Shown one piece after another: positions 47,601 to 60,587 of a stretch of 64,000 nt of DNA (position 1 is its first letter; every line of letters starts with the position of its first letter). The notes beneath the pieces are model-generated. The model was not told where the DNA came from. It saw only the letters and a list, made by a program, of their open reading frames with translations, and searched no databases. Location of the stretch: NCBI RefSeq assembly GCF_003573695.1, contig NW_020636596.1:62001-126000 (forward strand). The letters are read 5' to 3'. The DNA comes from Papaver somniferum. Lineage: Eukaryota; Streptophyta; Magnoliopsida; Ranunculales; Papaveraceae. The position numbers and the translations under genes are program-made.

Positions 47601-48195
47601 GTATGAGGCTCTATGAAGGAGAGTGCTACTGAGGTTGATGTTTTATATAGAGACTGGAAAGGGTTTGTTTGAATCTTTATATGGCTAAAACAAGAAATAA
47701 AAGAAAGTGTACCTTCGCATGTTAATATTTAAACAAATCTCTATTGTTTTAGGTGTTCTATTGGTGGGAAAACAATCTTTAAAGAAGTGCATACACATTT
47801 CTAAGACATACCTCATCAAATATGGTGCCATGACATACAAAACAATCTTCCAATCCCATGGAACATTCCATTCTTCAAGATGAACTTTCCAAGGGAACCT
47901 CTTTGAATCCTGCATGAGATTTGACCGTTTTGATTTCAAATTAAAATCAACTCAGCGGAATAATAATTCAGAGAAAGACGGAGAGAAAGGCAATTACCTC
48001 TTGGGAGCTACTGTCAGTGGATGTATTCGGGGATTTGGAGGAGCAAATCCTGTTGTAGAAACCTGGAAGTGAAGATTTCTTTGATAATTTTACCACCCAA
48101 TTGTGCGTTCTTGATGAAATAAATCCTGCAGTAGGAAGAAGATATTGAGAGAAAACTAGGGTTTTATTTGATGGATGTAGAATTACAATAGACAT
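44624..48195 (-). CDS. CPBP (CAAX/Abi) intramembrane protease, 10 exons, plastid-targeted
   Basis: Exons: 48195-47998, 47909-47812, 46110-46003, 45895-45813, 45656-45523, 45419-45370, 45233-45141, 45043-44952, 44864-44758, 44659-44624. All introns are GT/AG, phases agree, and the sum is 999 nt (332 residues plus stop). The N-terminus (MSIVILHPSNK, Ser-rich and basic to ~66) looks like a chloroplast transit peptide. Membrane segments surround the three CPBP signatures: EETIYR (Glu240-Glu241 to Arg245), FTLAH (Phe269 to His273) and HACWN (His306 to Asn310), the expected metal-ligand and catalytic residues. Plant homologues share PFNL.GWVLW and ARTRNLLAPITMHACWN. The substrate is unknown; plastid membrane location is inferred. 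Intron 2 (46111-47811) contains a complete aspartic protease gene on the same strand. Confidence 0.9.
46230..47561 (-). CDS. CDR1-like aspartic protease, intronless, nested in an intron
   Basis: 443 residues. Signal peptide about 1-30, then the CDR1-type propeptide GFSVDLIHRESPLSPFYNP. Active sites are DTGSDLTWIQC (Asp113) and DSGTTLTLL (Asp325). The nepenthesin insertion has Cys at 123, 126, 129, 150, 155, 164 and 171. Later come FGCGHHNRGSF and GIVGLGGGPLSLVSQLG. Arabidopsis CDR1 is an apoplastic protease in disease-resistance signalling; close homologues are called CDR1-like. It lies entirely in intron 2 of the CPBP gene, in sense orientation, with 119 bp to the exon on one side and 250 bp to the other, and has its own TATA box. 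It must use its own promoter and be spliced out of the host transcript. The frame is intact. Confidence 0.94.
   Translation of the reverse strand: MAQNLSIHALEFSLLITIFLGVLLLKTASSTEVGFSVDLIHRESPLSPFYNPLETNSDRLRSVIHRSFSRVNGFAFTDNLINNIQSQVIPNSGDYLMKLSIGSPPINILAIVDTGSDLTWIQCKPCEYCFNQSSPVFDPEQSSTFRDVACGSNSCDQLLGNGRCDANNTNCEYSYYYGDLSHSSGLLAVDKFTFDSTSDSQFTAVSNMVFGCGHHNRGSFSDRGSGIVGLGGGPLSLVSQLGSETDGKFSYCLLPMFENSTSKLNFGSLSIVSNQGVVSTPLISKNPLTYYYLTLEGISVGNTRIESKPTDFSTEAGSEGNIIIDSGTTLTLLNEELYDELESFVKAAIDVDTTDDPNEILSLCYNNTSSIQVPEMIFHFTNADLHLNRLNTFIQTPYASLICLAMMPSQTAIFGNYAQVNFQIEYDTVGKKVSFAPKDCTKL
47641..47650 (-). promoter_or_regulatory. TATA box of the nested CDR1-like gene
   Basis: Minus-strand 'ctatataaaa', about 80 bp upstream of the ATG at 47561 and inside intron 2 of the CPBP gene. 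It is well placed to give a 5' leader of about 50 nt. Confidence 0.6.
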
Positions 48196-50347
48196 TTCTT
48201 CTCAGTTACAAATGTTGATCAATGAAAAAACTAGAAGATAAAACATTTTTAAGTTTGAAAGCTATTTTACTACTGTCCATTCAAAGCTATACATTATCCA
48301 TGAGACTGATATTACGGAACTATCCTCGCAGGGACACGGACTCTTTTGTGCGAAGTAGACATTCCTATATGCTTTTATCAAAAGAAAAAGAAAAAAACAT
48401 GCTTATATGCCTAAATTCAGAAGATTGTTGAGAAATTACCATCTCAAACACCAAGCACAATGATAAGCGATTTCGCTATGCTATAACTTAATTATAGCGA
48501 AATCCAACTAAATGGTCTTCCGTGTCGTTTGTTGGAAAAACTACTTTGCGGAAACTCGATCTCCATGAAATTTTCAGCGTATACTTAGTTTCTGTTTGGG
48601 AATTTTCAATTTTATTTTTTATTTTTTACTTTTAACTTTTTTATTTTGCCAAAACTCTTTTTCCTTCCCTATTATATCTTCATTTTTTTCTCTTAATTTT
48701 TTTTTACCATTTTGCCTATTATATCTCCATTTATGTATACTCATAAATAATATTTATCTAAATACGTGGAAAAAAAATTGAAAAAAAGAAAACGACGTTT
48801 GACATTATTTACACCGAAATACAGTTTCTGTGTGATTAAGCTAAGGGATGCCCATCACCAATGGTGAATTGGCCTCAGACCCATTTGGCTTAGCTTCAAA
48901 TAAGTTATAGCTAAGAGAAATCCTTAATCATTGTGATTGGCCTAACAAATAGCTCTTCTTTCATTGTTTTCGAAATGTACTTGGTCACACTATGACAATA
49001 CCCACAAACTTTAAAATTCTTTCTCTTTTTATTTTTTTGAAGCAAAAACTCTTATTTTAATGATTCAGTATTTCAAGGGTTTCCAATATATCCATAATTG
49101 TTGGGATCAAATGAGTGAACCTCACAATAACTCAAAAAAAAAAATAGTCATTTCGAAAATAATGAAAAAACAAATAATAACTACTTCTACGTTAGTTTAT
49201 ATTGTAAGAAATATTGATCATAATAAGAATCGATGCTGATTTTGGCGCATGTAACGGGTACATATGTGACAGTCTGTTTTTTTTCGCTTCCGAGCCGTTG
49301 AGTTTGGTCAATCGGCAAGTTCCAAAAAACTTGAGCTGCCATACGAGATGAAAACAATTTGAAATAGAACTATAACTATGGTTTTATGAAGCATGACAAA
49401 GAAATATACATTTAATTAACTAGTTAACAAGAAATGGACCGTGGAAACGATACTGTAAACTTAACTAAAGGGTTAATTGATGTCAAACTGTTGAACATGC
49501 CATACACACATCTATTCTTAAACAAGATAATATTATATTATCATAACATTATATACAGTATCAAAAAAATGAGAGATTTATATTAGCCTCATAACCCAAA
49601 AATGAGTGACAGAAGGATTATATATAATTGTACATTAACTTAGCAAGTTTCCAATTATACCTAATTACAGACCAAAACAACAAGAAAGGATATCATTTTT
49701 TTCTTAAACCAAGCCATGATTTACACATGAATATATATATGAAACACAAATTGAGCGTACTCACTTGAACCCCAAGGCTCTGCGCATCAAGCCTTAAGAA
49801 GCTTACTGCCTCAAGCCACTCTCAAACTCTGTGGAAAACAAAACAAGACGAGGTGAATCACACCCCAGTAGAGGAATAATGGAAACACAAGAAGTGCCCA
49901 AATAAAGTTAACAACGAGTTACTGAAACGATTTTAAAATAATCAACATGTAAAGTTGATGAGCACATAAGGATCAAATTATCGAAGGCTGTACAAATCCA
50001 ATACAATCGAGATCATTTAAAATGAATGAAATCGTAATACTCTACTGTAAGGGTTCAACCAATTGTCGAGGGTTATCCGAAAACCACCCTATCGTCCCGG
50101 ACAATCTTCCGCAGGTCACCATTAATATGGGTTAAAACAAAATGGGTGCTCAACTTAATTGAAAGATATGTCAAAACATCGTTAAATATGAGTAATAATC
50201 AAACCAACACAACTATAAATAAACCATGAAAAATATCTTGCTTAACTTACCTTGCATAATTCATGATCAGAAGTACAAGAAAGTATCAAGTTATAAAATA
50301 GGGCATAAACTCAGAACCATCAAATGCACCAAATGAAGAAGTTAGTG
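48196..50347. other. Noncoding DNA up to the gap
   Basis: No gene found. An imperfect hairpin 'gatttcgctat ... atagcgaaatc' lies at about 48469-48506, and a T-rich stretch at 48600-48730. 48,836-48,950 has MITE-like features (gctaagggatgcccatcacc and a diverged inverted partner). 49,740-50,340 shows nothing recognisable. Confidence 0.45.
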
Positions 50348-51347
50348 NNNNNNNNNNNNNNNNNNNNNNNNNNNNNNNNNNNNNNNNNNNNNNNNNNNNN
50401 NNNNNNNNNNNNNNNNNNNNNNNNNNNNNNNNNNNNNNNNNNNNNNNNNNNNNNNNNNNNNNNNNNNNNNNNNNNNNNNNNNNNNNNNNNNNNNNNNNNN
50501 NNNNNNNNNNNNNNNNNNNNNNNNNNNNNNNNNNNNNNNNNNNNNNNNNNNNNNNNNNNNNNNNNNNNNNNNNNNNNNNNNNNNNNNNNNNNNNNNNNNN
50601 NNNNNNNNNNNNNNNNNNNNNNNNNNNNNNNNNNNNNNNNNNNNNNNNNNNNNNNNNNNNNNNNNNNNNNNNNNNNNNNNNNNNNNNNNNNNNNNNNNNN
50701 NNNNNNNNNNNNNNNNNNNNNNNNNNNNNNNNNNNNNNNNNNNNNNNNNNNNNNNNNNNNNNNNNNNNNNNNNNNNNNNNNNNNNNNNNNNNNNNNNNNN
50801 NNNNNNNNNNNNNNNNNNNNNNNNNNNNNNNNNNNNNNNNNNNNNNNNNNNNNNNNNNNNNNNNNNNNNNNNNNNNNNNNNNNNNNNNNNNNNNNNNNNN
50901 NNNNNNNNNNNNNNNNNNNNNNNNNNNNNNNNNNNNNNNNNNNNNNNNNNNNNNNNNNNNNNNNNNNNNNNNNNNNNNNNNNNNNNNNNNNNNNNNNNNN
51001 NNNNNNNNNNNNNNNNNNNNNNNNNNNNNNNNNNNNNNNNNNNNNNNNNNNNNNNNNNNNNNNNNNNNNNNNNNNNNNNNNNNNNNNNNNNNNNNNNNNN
51101 NNNNNNNNNNNNNNNNNNNNNNNNNNNNNNNNNNNNNNNNNNNNNNNNNNNNNNNNNNNNNNNNNNNNNNNNNNNNNNNNNNNNNNNNNNNNNNNNNNNN
51201 NNNNNNNNNNNNNNNNNNNNNNNNNNNNNNNNNNNNNNNNNNNNNNNNNNNNNNNNNNNNNNNNNNNNNNNNNNNNNNNNNNNNNNNNNNNNNNNNNNNN
51301 NNNNNNNNNNNNNNNNNNNNNNNNNNNNNNNNNNNNNNNNNNNNNNN
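50348..51347. other. Assembly gap, exactly 1,000 N
   Basis: A run of 1,000 N, a conventional placeholder for a join of unknown size. The right-hand sequence starts in the middle of a LINE, so the true missing sequence is probably larger than the placeholder. Confidence 0.99.
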
Positions 51348-51960
51348 CACTTAAAATAACTATCACTTGCTTTCTCATATACACTCATCTAATAACTCTG
51401 TCACTGCTTTGCAAGTTAACAGCATTTCTAGATGGTTCCCTCCTATTGAAGGAGTTTTAAAATTCAATATTGACGCTTCTTTCGATCACAACACTAACGA
51501 ACTTGGTACTGCTGTCGTGTTACGTGATCACACAGGACACTGCAAGGGCATCAAAGGGAAATATGCAAATGGAATTTTAAATGCAGAAATGGGAGAATGC
51601 ATGGTTATCAGAGAGGCGCTGAGTTGGGCAAAGAGTATGCAGTGCACAAGTATTCAAGTGGAAGCCGATGCAGAGTTAGTTATTCAGTCAATAAATGGAG
51701 TTTCTTTGATGATTCAATGGGAGAATCATAACTTAGTCAAGGAAATTAAACAATTATCTTTAAGTTTTACTTATTGTTCGTTTACTTTTACTAAGCGAGA
51801 CAATAATCAAGTAGCTGATCACATCTCTAGAAATGTCAGAGAATCAGCTAATGGATTAGAAATAGTTACTGATTTTTCTACAGCCATCTGTGATCTTCTG
51901 GCAAAAGATCAAGAAAACATATTCAGCTAAAAGCAATAAAATTTCTATTTATCAAAAAAA
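51348..51960 (+). pseudogene. LINE 3' end with RNase H, cut by the gap
   Basis: Copy of 31390-32003. The RNase H frame (51367-51930, 188 codons, TTG start) differs from the other arm at three residues: Leu to Met, Arg to His and Thr to Asn. The remaining 5.3 kb expected of this LINE is absent at the gap edge, not truncated in a biological way: there is no target-site duplication and no 5' end. Confidence 0.9.
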
Positions 51961-53210
51961 AATATAAAACAGATTGCCAACTCTAAATAGTACAAAGCAT
52001 ATGAAGTGCTTCCCGTCAAAGAAGATATAATCAAGGGAATACACTGATATATCTTTCTTTAGAAATCAAATATGTTTTCTGGCTACCAGCGTAAGGCCTT
52101 TCTTGAGTTCCTCGCTTCAAGGGACATCTTAAGCAATGTATAGGAATAGACAAAAGGAAAAAAAAAAATGCAAGAACTCCGTAAATATTCGGTCAAGAAC
52201 GCGTATACTTGAGTACGGATTGCAAATCATTTACTTTTGAAAATATACAGTTGTATCTTGAAATATTGTTGAATTAATTGGAATATTCGTTGCTACCAAT
52301 TCATAGGATGCAGTCAAAATCTAGAATACCAATTATTTTTCTGAAAAAACTCATCCTTTTCTGAGTCCAAAATTTACTGAAATTTATACTCCAGATGTAG
52401 AGGAATCATTTTAAAATTCAATTTTCCATTGCATTTGAGACGACCCGTGAGTTGCTACAAAATGTAAATCCATGCATGGATTTAGGTAATAATAGTATAT
52501 ATTGATGAAGATCCAATGAAATATCATGCGTGTCATTAAATCTCTCAGTCTAAGAAGTTGACATATTTCAAGTTTGCATAATTCTTAAGGTAATGAAGAG
52601 AGATGGATATTTTCGGTATTTTTTAATTATATCATTAGGGATAAGAAATGATCATATTTCTAAAACTATACCACAAATATTTGTAAACTTTCCACGGTTT
52701 AACAACATTTTGAAGCACCTACTTTTTTTTACTCTATAAATATGTTTAATAATAAATACTTGGATTATTAAATATTTTGGATTTTAAGTTTTTAACCATA
52801 AATATACAAAATTCATATGATAGTTTTTTCTTCGATTTTAGTAATAAATACGTGAAGGTAATATAGTAACTTTTTTAGAAAAATTTCACGATCATGATTT
52901 TTAAAAGATCAAGTAAACTCGGTGTAATTATGCGCAATAACTTTAGGTCGTCTAATCAAAGATTTTGGCCATCTAGCGGTTAGACATATCGAATAATGAG
53001 GGTCGTCCGCCGGGTGTGTACCAACCACCTACCCAATCTATACCGCACGGTATCGGATCAAGGCACTATATTTCACGAAATTTCATCCGACGAATACAAA
53101 TGGTTTTTTTCCAAGGCAATTAAAGCGTGCGGTTACGTTCACCAGCCAAAAGAAGGGAGGGTAAGCTCCACCAGTGGTATGCACCGGGTATAAAGTGGCA
53201 TGCACATTCT
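51961..53210. other. Mirrored noncoding sequence
   Basis: Copy of about 30150-31390 in reverse. It holds the partial repeat unit next to the LINE tail and the GC-richer block (52980-53200). No gene supported. Confidence 0.5.
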
Positions 53211-55150
53211 TTTAATTGCAAAACTTATACTTGTGTTAAAAATAATGTGGCCAATTTAACTGCTCCTCCAGGTTCGAGCTCCATGAAAATTCACACTCAT
53301 TTTTTTTATTTTTATAGAGGAACATCAGAAAATAATTGAAAAAAAATGAAATTAGCGACACTAAAAAAATGATACTCAAATAAAATAAATTACTAACTCT
53401 AAATAGTCTCCGTTTAAGATGACGCAATCAAGGAAACGCACAGCGTGAACCGTTCATATACTTGTGTTAAGAATTAAATGGTCAACTCAACTGCTACTCC
53501 AGGCTCCAACTCCCTGTAGTTAAATGAATATTCACAATCAGTATATACTTTATAACTATTTTGATATTAAAGACATCACCGTGATTCCAAAAGTATAAGA
53601 CATGTTGACTATTTTTTTGTACATAAATATCGTAGTGGCTATCAAACCATATATTCGGTACCAAAAATTATAAAGATTGTTTACTTTTAAAAATGCTAAT
53701 CATATTTTTCCCTATATAAAGTTTGTTTAAATTGATTGATTCAATTTTATTTCAATGCAATTTTGTATTTTATATTGACTATGAATTCCATAAAGTCAAT
53801 TTTATTCCATGCATTTTCCTATTAATTATTCATTCATTCAAATGTATAGCTAGTATTTAACCCCTACACACCGGGTATGTCAGGAATCGGCCTCCACTTG
53901 GTGAGGCGGAGCTTCCCCCTCACCCGTCTCAAAAAAGGGTCCTAATCAACAACTGAAGTGGACAATGGAAACACCCGTTATCATCATTAGTTAATTAATA
54001 ACCGGAGCCACATGCCATGTATAGGTTAAAGTGGGGGAAATTTCTTTTGGAAAATTATACCAACTTTTGAAATCAGTAAGTAATTCATGGTATTGCCAAC
54101 AATAATACTCTAACGACAACCGGTATGGCTATATTTGAGGGCTATCCATCAAAGTGACACCACGATTACCCTTAATATTGTTAGATTTTAGAATACCTAT
54201 GCAACATTCATTAGGTAATCAACTTTTACAACTTAAAAATAAAAGAATAAAGTAACATTAATATCCTACTTTCGAAACCCTAGTAACGTCTTCCAGGAAG
54301 TCCAATCACCCATTGTACATTCCCGACCTACCTTACATACCAAAACATATATTTGCGTTAAGAGTCCAATAATCGCCTCGACTGCTCCTCAAGGCTCCAA
54401 CTCCATGAAATTAAATGAAAAATCATACTCACTCTTTATTTATCAATATATGATATTTAGAGACACTAGAAAAATATGATATTCAAATAAAATAGATCGC
54501 TAACTCTAATTCTAAATAGTGCAAAGTATCTGAAGTGCTGACGCAATCAAGGAAATGCACAACGTGAACATTTCATATACTTGTGTTAAGGTTCAATTGG
54601 ACAACTCAACTGCATCTCCAGGATCCAAGTCCCTGTTGTTAAATGAATATTCACATCCATTATATACTTTTGATATTAAATACACTAAAAAAAAATAGCA
54701 AAGAAGGAATCCTAGCGGCCAATTTAATTTCTCCTTCAGGCTCTAACTAAATGGAAAATCATTCTCACCATATACTTTATCAATACATGATATTCGATAT
54801 CCTAAAAAAACTTTATATATGAACATAGAAATATATTACCAACTTTGAATGGTGCAAATCATAGGAAGCGCAACCCGTCCAAGATGATGTAATCAAGAAA
54901 ACACACCGTATGAACGCCTCATACACTTGTGTTAAAAAAAAGTGACCAACTAAACATCTCATCTAGGCTCTAACTTTAAGTAATTAAATGAAAAATGAGA
55001 CTCACTTTTTATTTGTAACAACATCCGATACTAGAGACACTAAAAAAGATGATATTAATAGATCACTAACTCTAAATAGTGCAAAGTATCTAACGTGCTT
55101 CCCGTAGAAGATGACGCAATCAAGAAAACACACCATGTGAACAGATCATA
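53211..55150. repeat. Degenerate ~230-bp repeat array, mirrored
   Basis: Reverse copy of 28231-30150 with the same unit order and blocks (for example 'gacgcaatcaaggaaacgca'). Confidence 0.8.
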
Positions 55151-58100
55151 TATTACTAATGCCTTGGGTCTTTAATTGACAGTAACCAAATGAAATGCAT
55201 AATTTCTTCCTTCGCTTTTGTACAATGCTGGATATGGTGTAGTGAGTTGGTTGTGAACAGATGCCGGAAATCAGAATCTTACAGGCGCCACATAACAGAC
55301 ACCCATTATAAGGATTTAAAAAAATATAAAAATATTAAGATATTGCTGACTTACTTGATCAACCATAACAAGGGATTTTTCAACAACATAAGGCACTGCA
55401 GAGGGTTCGGAGGAGTGCTACATAGTGGCATTTTTGTATTAATTTTGCAATTCCCAACTAACCCCGTTGTATTAATTTTGCAGTTAAGACGCAAGCAAAC
55501 TCTATCGTCATCTCGAACTTATCGAACTTTGAGGAATGAAGTAAGAAAAATCGGTGCAAATATAAATGAGGTATGAGGATACCAAGCATCATTAGTAAGA
55601 TTAGTTGTCCACCGCTCATTTCATGGAATCATCCTCAAGCAGCAATATAAACCGAAAAGTGGTATTATTTTCCTAGCTTAAATTGGGTTAGGATTAATAT
55701 ATATGGCAGGATATGCTTTTCAATATAACAAATGTTATATATACAAATACTAACCAAGTTCATTTAGGAGATGCATTCTACCCTTTGTAGGATGAAGAGT
55801 TAAGCATGAATGAATGCAAAAGTCTTATCGTGAGTCCGCAAAAAGAGACAGCCAAAGAAAAATAAATTTTCAGTAATCAATGTAACTTATAATAGACGAT
55901 GAAGAGCTAAAATTAATCTTTAAGGTATACTTGTGTAAATCAAATGCGAAGTAGTAACATATTTTGATACTGTTGTGACTCATTTGAATCTATAACAAGG
56001 ACCAAAGTAATTTAGGATATGTGAAAGCACAAATATTAAAAACGTACCTCATCTTACTTTAGTGAAATTTTCAGATACGATTCAAGTCCTTCATCATCTT
56101 ATTTAACTTCATGATAGAAACCCGAGTAACCACATCAAGACCTATCGTTTTCTTATTGCCTATGTCCCATGTATCAACTTCAAGAAACCGGCAATTACCT
56201 GCTAACTTGGATTACATGTGAAAGTAATAAAATAATTTCGATCGTAAAATTTTCCTCTCGAGCTGACCTAGGATCTTGTTACTCCGGGTGCAAATGATCC
56301 AATTTAAAGAGTTAGACTTCAACCATTTAGTCTAAAAGCATAAGAACATGTGCCAACATTAATGCAAACATGGAATTAAAGTGGGATGTATCTTTTATAG
56401 TGACATGCTAAAATATTACTTTTGTTGTTTTGCACGACATAAACCAAATTCAACATTATATTTACTGTGATTAAAATTTTCTCCTTACAACATTATCGCT
56501 CCGTAATTTGAACAAATAGCAGTTTTTGGAGCAAAATCATATTTTAATTCTGATTAGTCTGATCACCGATCATTGAAACCCATAACTATTGTATAGGTTA
56601 GAAATATGATGAAAAGGGATATAAAAGAGTATGGAAAACATAACTATAAGGAAGAAATTAAACTAACTTGTAATACATCGAAAAAACACCTTGGTAGTAA
56701 CCTTAGTTTTAGCCGTGTGAATCTTACTGTCAAACGAATTAGACCATGTTCTCATACCTCATTCAAAAGCAACTAAACAATCCATATTTTCATTTACTGA
56801 TGCTCATAGTTTCATATTGTACCAACTATATAACACACCCTTGAAGTTGTCCTTTATGGGATATTTCTATGAAGTTGTAGAATATGTTTGCATGAGAGAT
56901 TTACTTAAAAGTTAATGAAACTAAAAAACCATACTTACAATTCATTCCTTGATACAGAAGACTTTGGTAATTAAGGATACTGCTATATTTGAACTAAACG
57001 ATATAAAACTGAGAATTACTCAGAAAGATTCTTAAGCTTACCGCTTGAATTTAATTGCCATAATAATTTTTGAAATATGGTGCTGATAGTTTTTTAAAAA
57101 AATTTGCTTTCAATATTTCTTTGAAATGCTGCACGCAATTTCGTTGCAATTTCTTTATCAAGAAACCATTGGTTAACATTCCCATTAATGTCTAAAACAC
57201 TACAGAAACATTAGTTGCATAGGAAATATGTTTCAGAAATTCGACCGAAACGATTCTTTACTTGTAAAATGAGTACTATGAGCCTTTGTAGCCTCTGTTC
57301 AGGTAAAGATAAAAAAAAAATAGATTTCCCAACTGTTTATGCCAATTGCATGCCAATTTATTTAGAGTAAGAGTTAATTATATCGTACTCAATATCACAC
57401 ATTAATACTAAAAAAAAATGATCACTACTGAATTGTATGGGTGAAAAATAAAAATATCATGGGAATGAAGAATTTTCCTACCACCAAATTATAATAAACC
57501 TTGTGTGAGCATATTATTTTCAAAAGATGCAATCTTCTCCTCTGATTCATACTCTCCTACTACCGCAATCCCGTAACCATTAGCGTCGAATTGATTACAT
57601 ATTTGAATGTACTTGCAAAACAAACATCAAAAATTAAATGAGACAACGAAAATGTAAATCGCAAGATATACAGAAGAAAAAAAAACTAAACGCGTAAAAA
57701 AACCTACAGACGTTGATGCTTTATATACATACACCAAACCCACAAATTCCATAAACAAAGACCGTGTTTGGGGAAACAATATTATTTTCAATAATTAATA
57801 ATATCTTTATAATCCCTTCGTGATTAGGAATATGCTTTTGCATAACCAATTTTTGTTTAAATTTTAGTTGTTGCAATATTTTTGTCCAAAATATCAGTAA
57901 ATCAACGATATTAAAGGAAACTCATGGTTATTTCGAAAATTCATGGTTCTCTAAATATCCTCTTAACATACTTAACATTTAAGCAAGCCACCAAAGATAA
58001 TCTTGCCGTGAATTAATATGGAAATTTAGGTTTTCTACATTTTCCAAGTAATACATAGATTTTTTTTCTATATATAAACATAAATACAAAAAAAAAAATT

Positions 58101-58180
58101 CCTATATATAAACATAAATACAAAGATTTTCCTTATATATAAACATATAATTAAGAAAAAAATCACATCGCACTTCGTAT
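55151..58180. other. Mirrored AT-rich noncoding sequence
   Basis: Reverse copy of about 25233-28215. No gene supported. An extra ~20 bp lies near 57510-57550 (attattttcaaaag and neighbours) relative to the other arm. Confidence 0.5.
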
Positions 58181-60149
58181 TCAACGTAATTCTTCGGCAG
58201 TGTACTTCAACATTTTTTCAGCGTTATGCCCTATAACAGTAAATGTTAATTTTCTGACCCATCGATCACTTTTAACTGAAGTATGTACCTACATAGAATT
58301 TGCCAATAAAAATTATCACCTTAATCACATTTTCTGCACAACCTTAATCTCATTTTCTGCACAGAGTTATATATTATATTGTGCGTACCATGGTATAGCT
58401 TCCCGGAAATCAGGACCACACTTGCTGGAAGAATCCTGACCATCGATTAGCTTGTAGCATTTACTGCAAGAGACGTAGTACCAATATTTACCATCTGCCA
58501 TTCCAACAATGATTGCCTCACAGTAGCATGTCTTATCCTAGAGACACGAAAAGACATTGCAGTTTAGATTCTTAAACAATAAGAAATTATAAACTATCCT
58601 AACTAAATAAAATAAAAATGTCTGTTTAATACCAAAGCACAACCACATCCAAAAGGATACACAACGTTTCGAGTTGAGTGCACATACCCTATTACACTCA
58701 TACTGCAACATTTCAGTTAGATCGAACAGTGTCACCATTTTTTCGTTTGGATTGTCTTCCTTCAATTCGACCTTACTAACCTCCACAGGATCTGAAGTAA
58801 GCCTGAAAAAGGGATGATATGCGTATAAGATTCGCATAAGATTTACTGGATTAGATGTGACATTACATGTATTAATTTTCCCAACAACGTTTCGCTTACT
58901 TTGTCTTGAAATCACGCACTTGTTGAACATCAAGATCCACGAATACTCTGGACTATAATGTTACAATACATCAATATGAACAACTGCATACTGCATGGAA
59001 GCAACTTCCATAATTAAGTTAAAAGTATTAGTCTATAAATGGTTTCTTCGAAATTTCTTACCCAAATGATCCTTCACATATGTACCAGTGACAATCATCA
59101 CCACAGGTACATTCAGACGAACCTCCAACATCCCATCCTTGATAACATGAACCAAATCACCCCTTAAGGTTACTTTCATTGTAGTTCCCTAAATACAAAC
59201 AAAAATCCATCAGGATAATCCACTCAACAAAAATTATTGAATCAAAAATCCATAAGATATCGTGTAGTTTACCTTCATTCTCAATCATAATCTCCCTCAT
59301 AAGCACATCACTTACTTTCTTAAATTCTTCAACTGATTTCTTCACAACGTTCGACAAAGAACTTAGCTTTCCAATAACAGCTTCAGGAATTATATAAGAA
59401 GAGGTTAGTGTTAGCTTTTTTGTTTCAAAAAAAAAAATAGTTTTTTTTATTATTTCCGACTGTTCACCTGTATAATACGTAGTAACATTTTTGCTGGTCC
59501 CAATATTCTCCAAAGCAAGGAAACTAAATATCTCTTGGGGAAAATTCGAGTGGTCAACTTTCATATGTTCCACCTTGGTAAACCTGTTCAACCACATTAC
59601 ATTTTCGAAGGACACAATTCTATAACCGGCTGATGGATTGGGAATGCTAAACCTCTGAATGGAATACACATTTCTCTCCTCAAATTTCTCTTCAGACAAA
59701 TGTATATAATCTTTGCCTACCCTAGCATGCATTTGAGTACCCTGCATTATACGCAATCAACAATTAATTTCTAACCGTCTTAAAAAAAACAATTAACTTT
59801 TACCGATAGTATGCGACGGAGGTCGACTAACTCACCTCTTGGTCAATGGAATGTTGGTCAAAACTCCATAATTGACCTATTTTTCTGTTTTCAAACCTCC
59901 ATTTTTTCAGAACCAAAGCCCGCACGACTTTCTGTTGTGTTTGATTCCTAACCAGACGCTTGAAGGGGGTATAAACTGTTCCCGAAGGTTTCTTGCCTAC
60001 ATATAAACATCATATATTTAAATTTTGTACTTGCTTGTTATAAAGAAAAAATTGATAAGAGAAAGAAAAAACAACAACATAGGAATCCAAATAGGAATCC
60101 AAATTGTGACAGTTGAATAAGTTTATATGCCATCGGAATCAACTACCAT
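58181..60149 (-). pseudogene. RPA70-like gene, right copy, frameshifted
   Basis: Mirror of 23259-25232, with start ATG at 60149 and stop TGA at 58183-58181. It shares the OB-fold exons and the zinc-type C-terminal domain. Differences from the left copy: the exon 1 donor is GC, not GT (gatg|gcatat); exon 4 ends one base shorter (aatgaag|gtaaac); exon 5 starts with one G fewer (ag|ggaactacaatg). The last two shift the frame and bring a stop early in exon 5. Several substitutions change amino acids (Gln/His, Thr/Ile, Glu-Arg/Gly-Lys, Lys/Glu). Exon 6 has the same unresolved stop as the left copy. This copy should not make a full protein. Confidence 0.75.
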
Positions 60150-60587
60150 TACTCCCCCTTTGTTGTGATTTGCTTCAAAAGTCACAGTCAATATCTTCTG
60201 TTTGCTACCTCTTTTTCACAGAAACTAAAAGTATGTGGTTTATGCAGGAATGAAGAGTGGTTTGCATCCTTTATATAGATGTTGGAAACTTGGTTCCAAA
60301 GAAAATCTTTAAAATTGTTATGGAATTAATTCCAGTTATATAAAAAATAAGGATGAAGAATGATTTGCATCCTTTATTAACCATTGACTTTGTTTTTATT
60401 AGTAAACTAACCGTATTAAGGGAACTTGTTAGATTGTGTTCAGGTAAATAATTTGATTTTTTTTATATATTAATGGATATTGTTAACATAAATATAAATA
60501 TTAATTTAAATATCAATTAATATAGTAATTTTTACATATCGTTAGTTTTTCCTCTTTTAGATATTTCTCATCAATACTAAAAATTAA
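60150..60587. other. Spacer between RPA-like copy and LTR
   Basis: AT-rich upstream region mirrored from 22816-23258. No gene. An imperfect direct repeat 'gatgcaaatca(t/c)tcttca' in the left arm (23037, 23146) is retained here in reverse. Confidence 0.45.

Noticed and set aside
50286..51460. Several ~350-codon frames across the gap
   Set aside because: They consist of N; they are artefacts of translating the 1,000-N gap.
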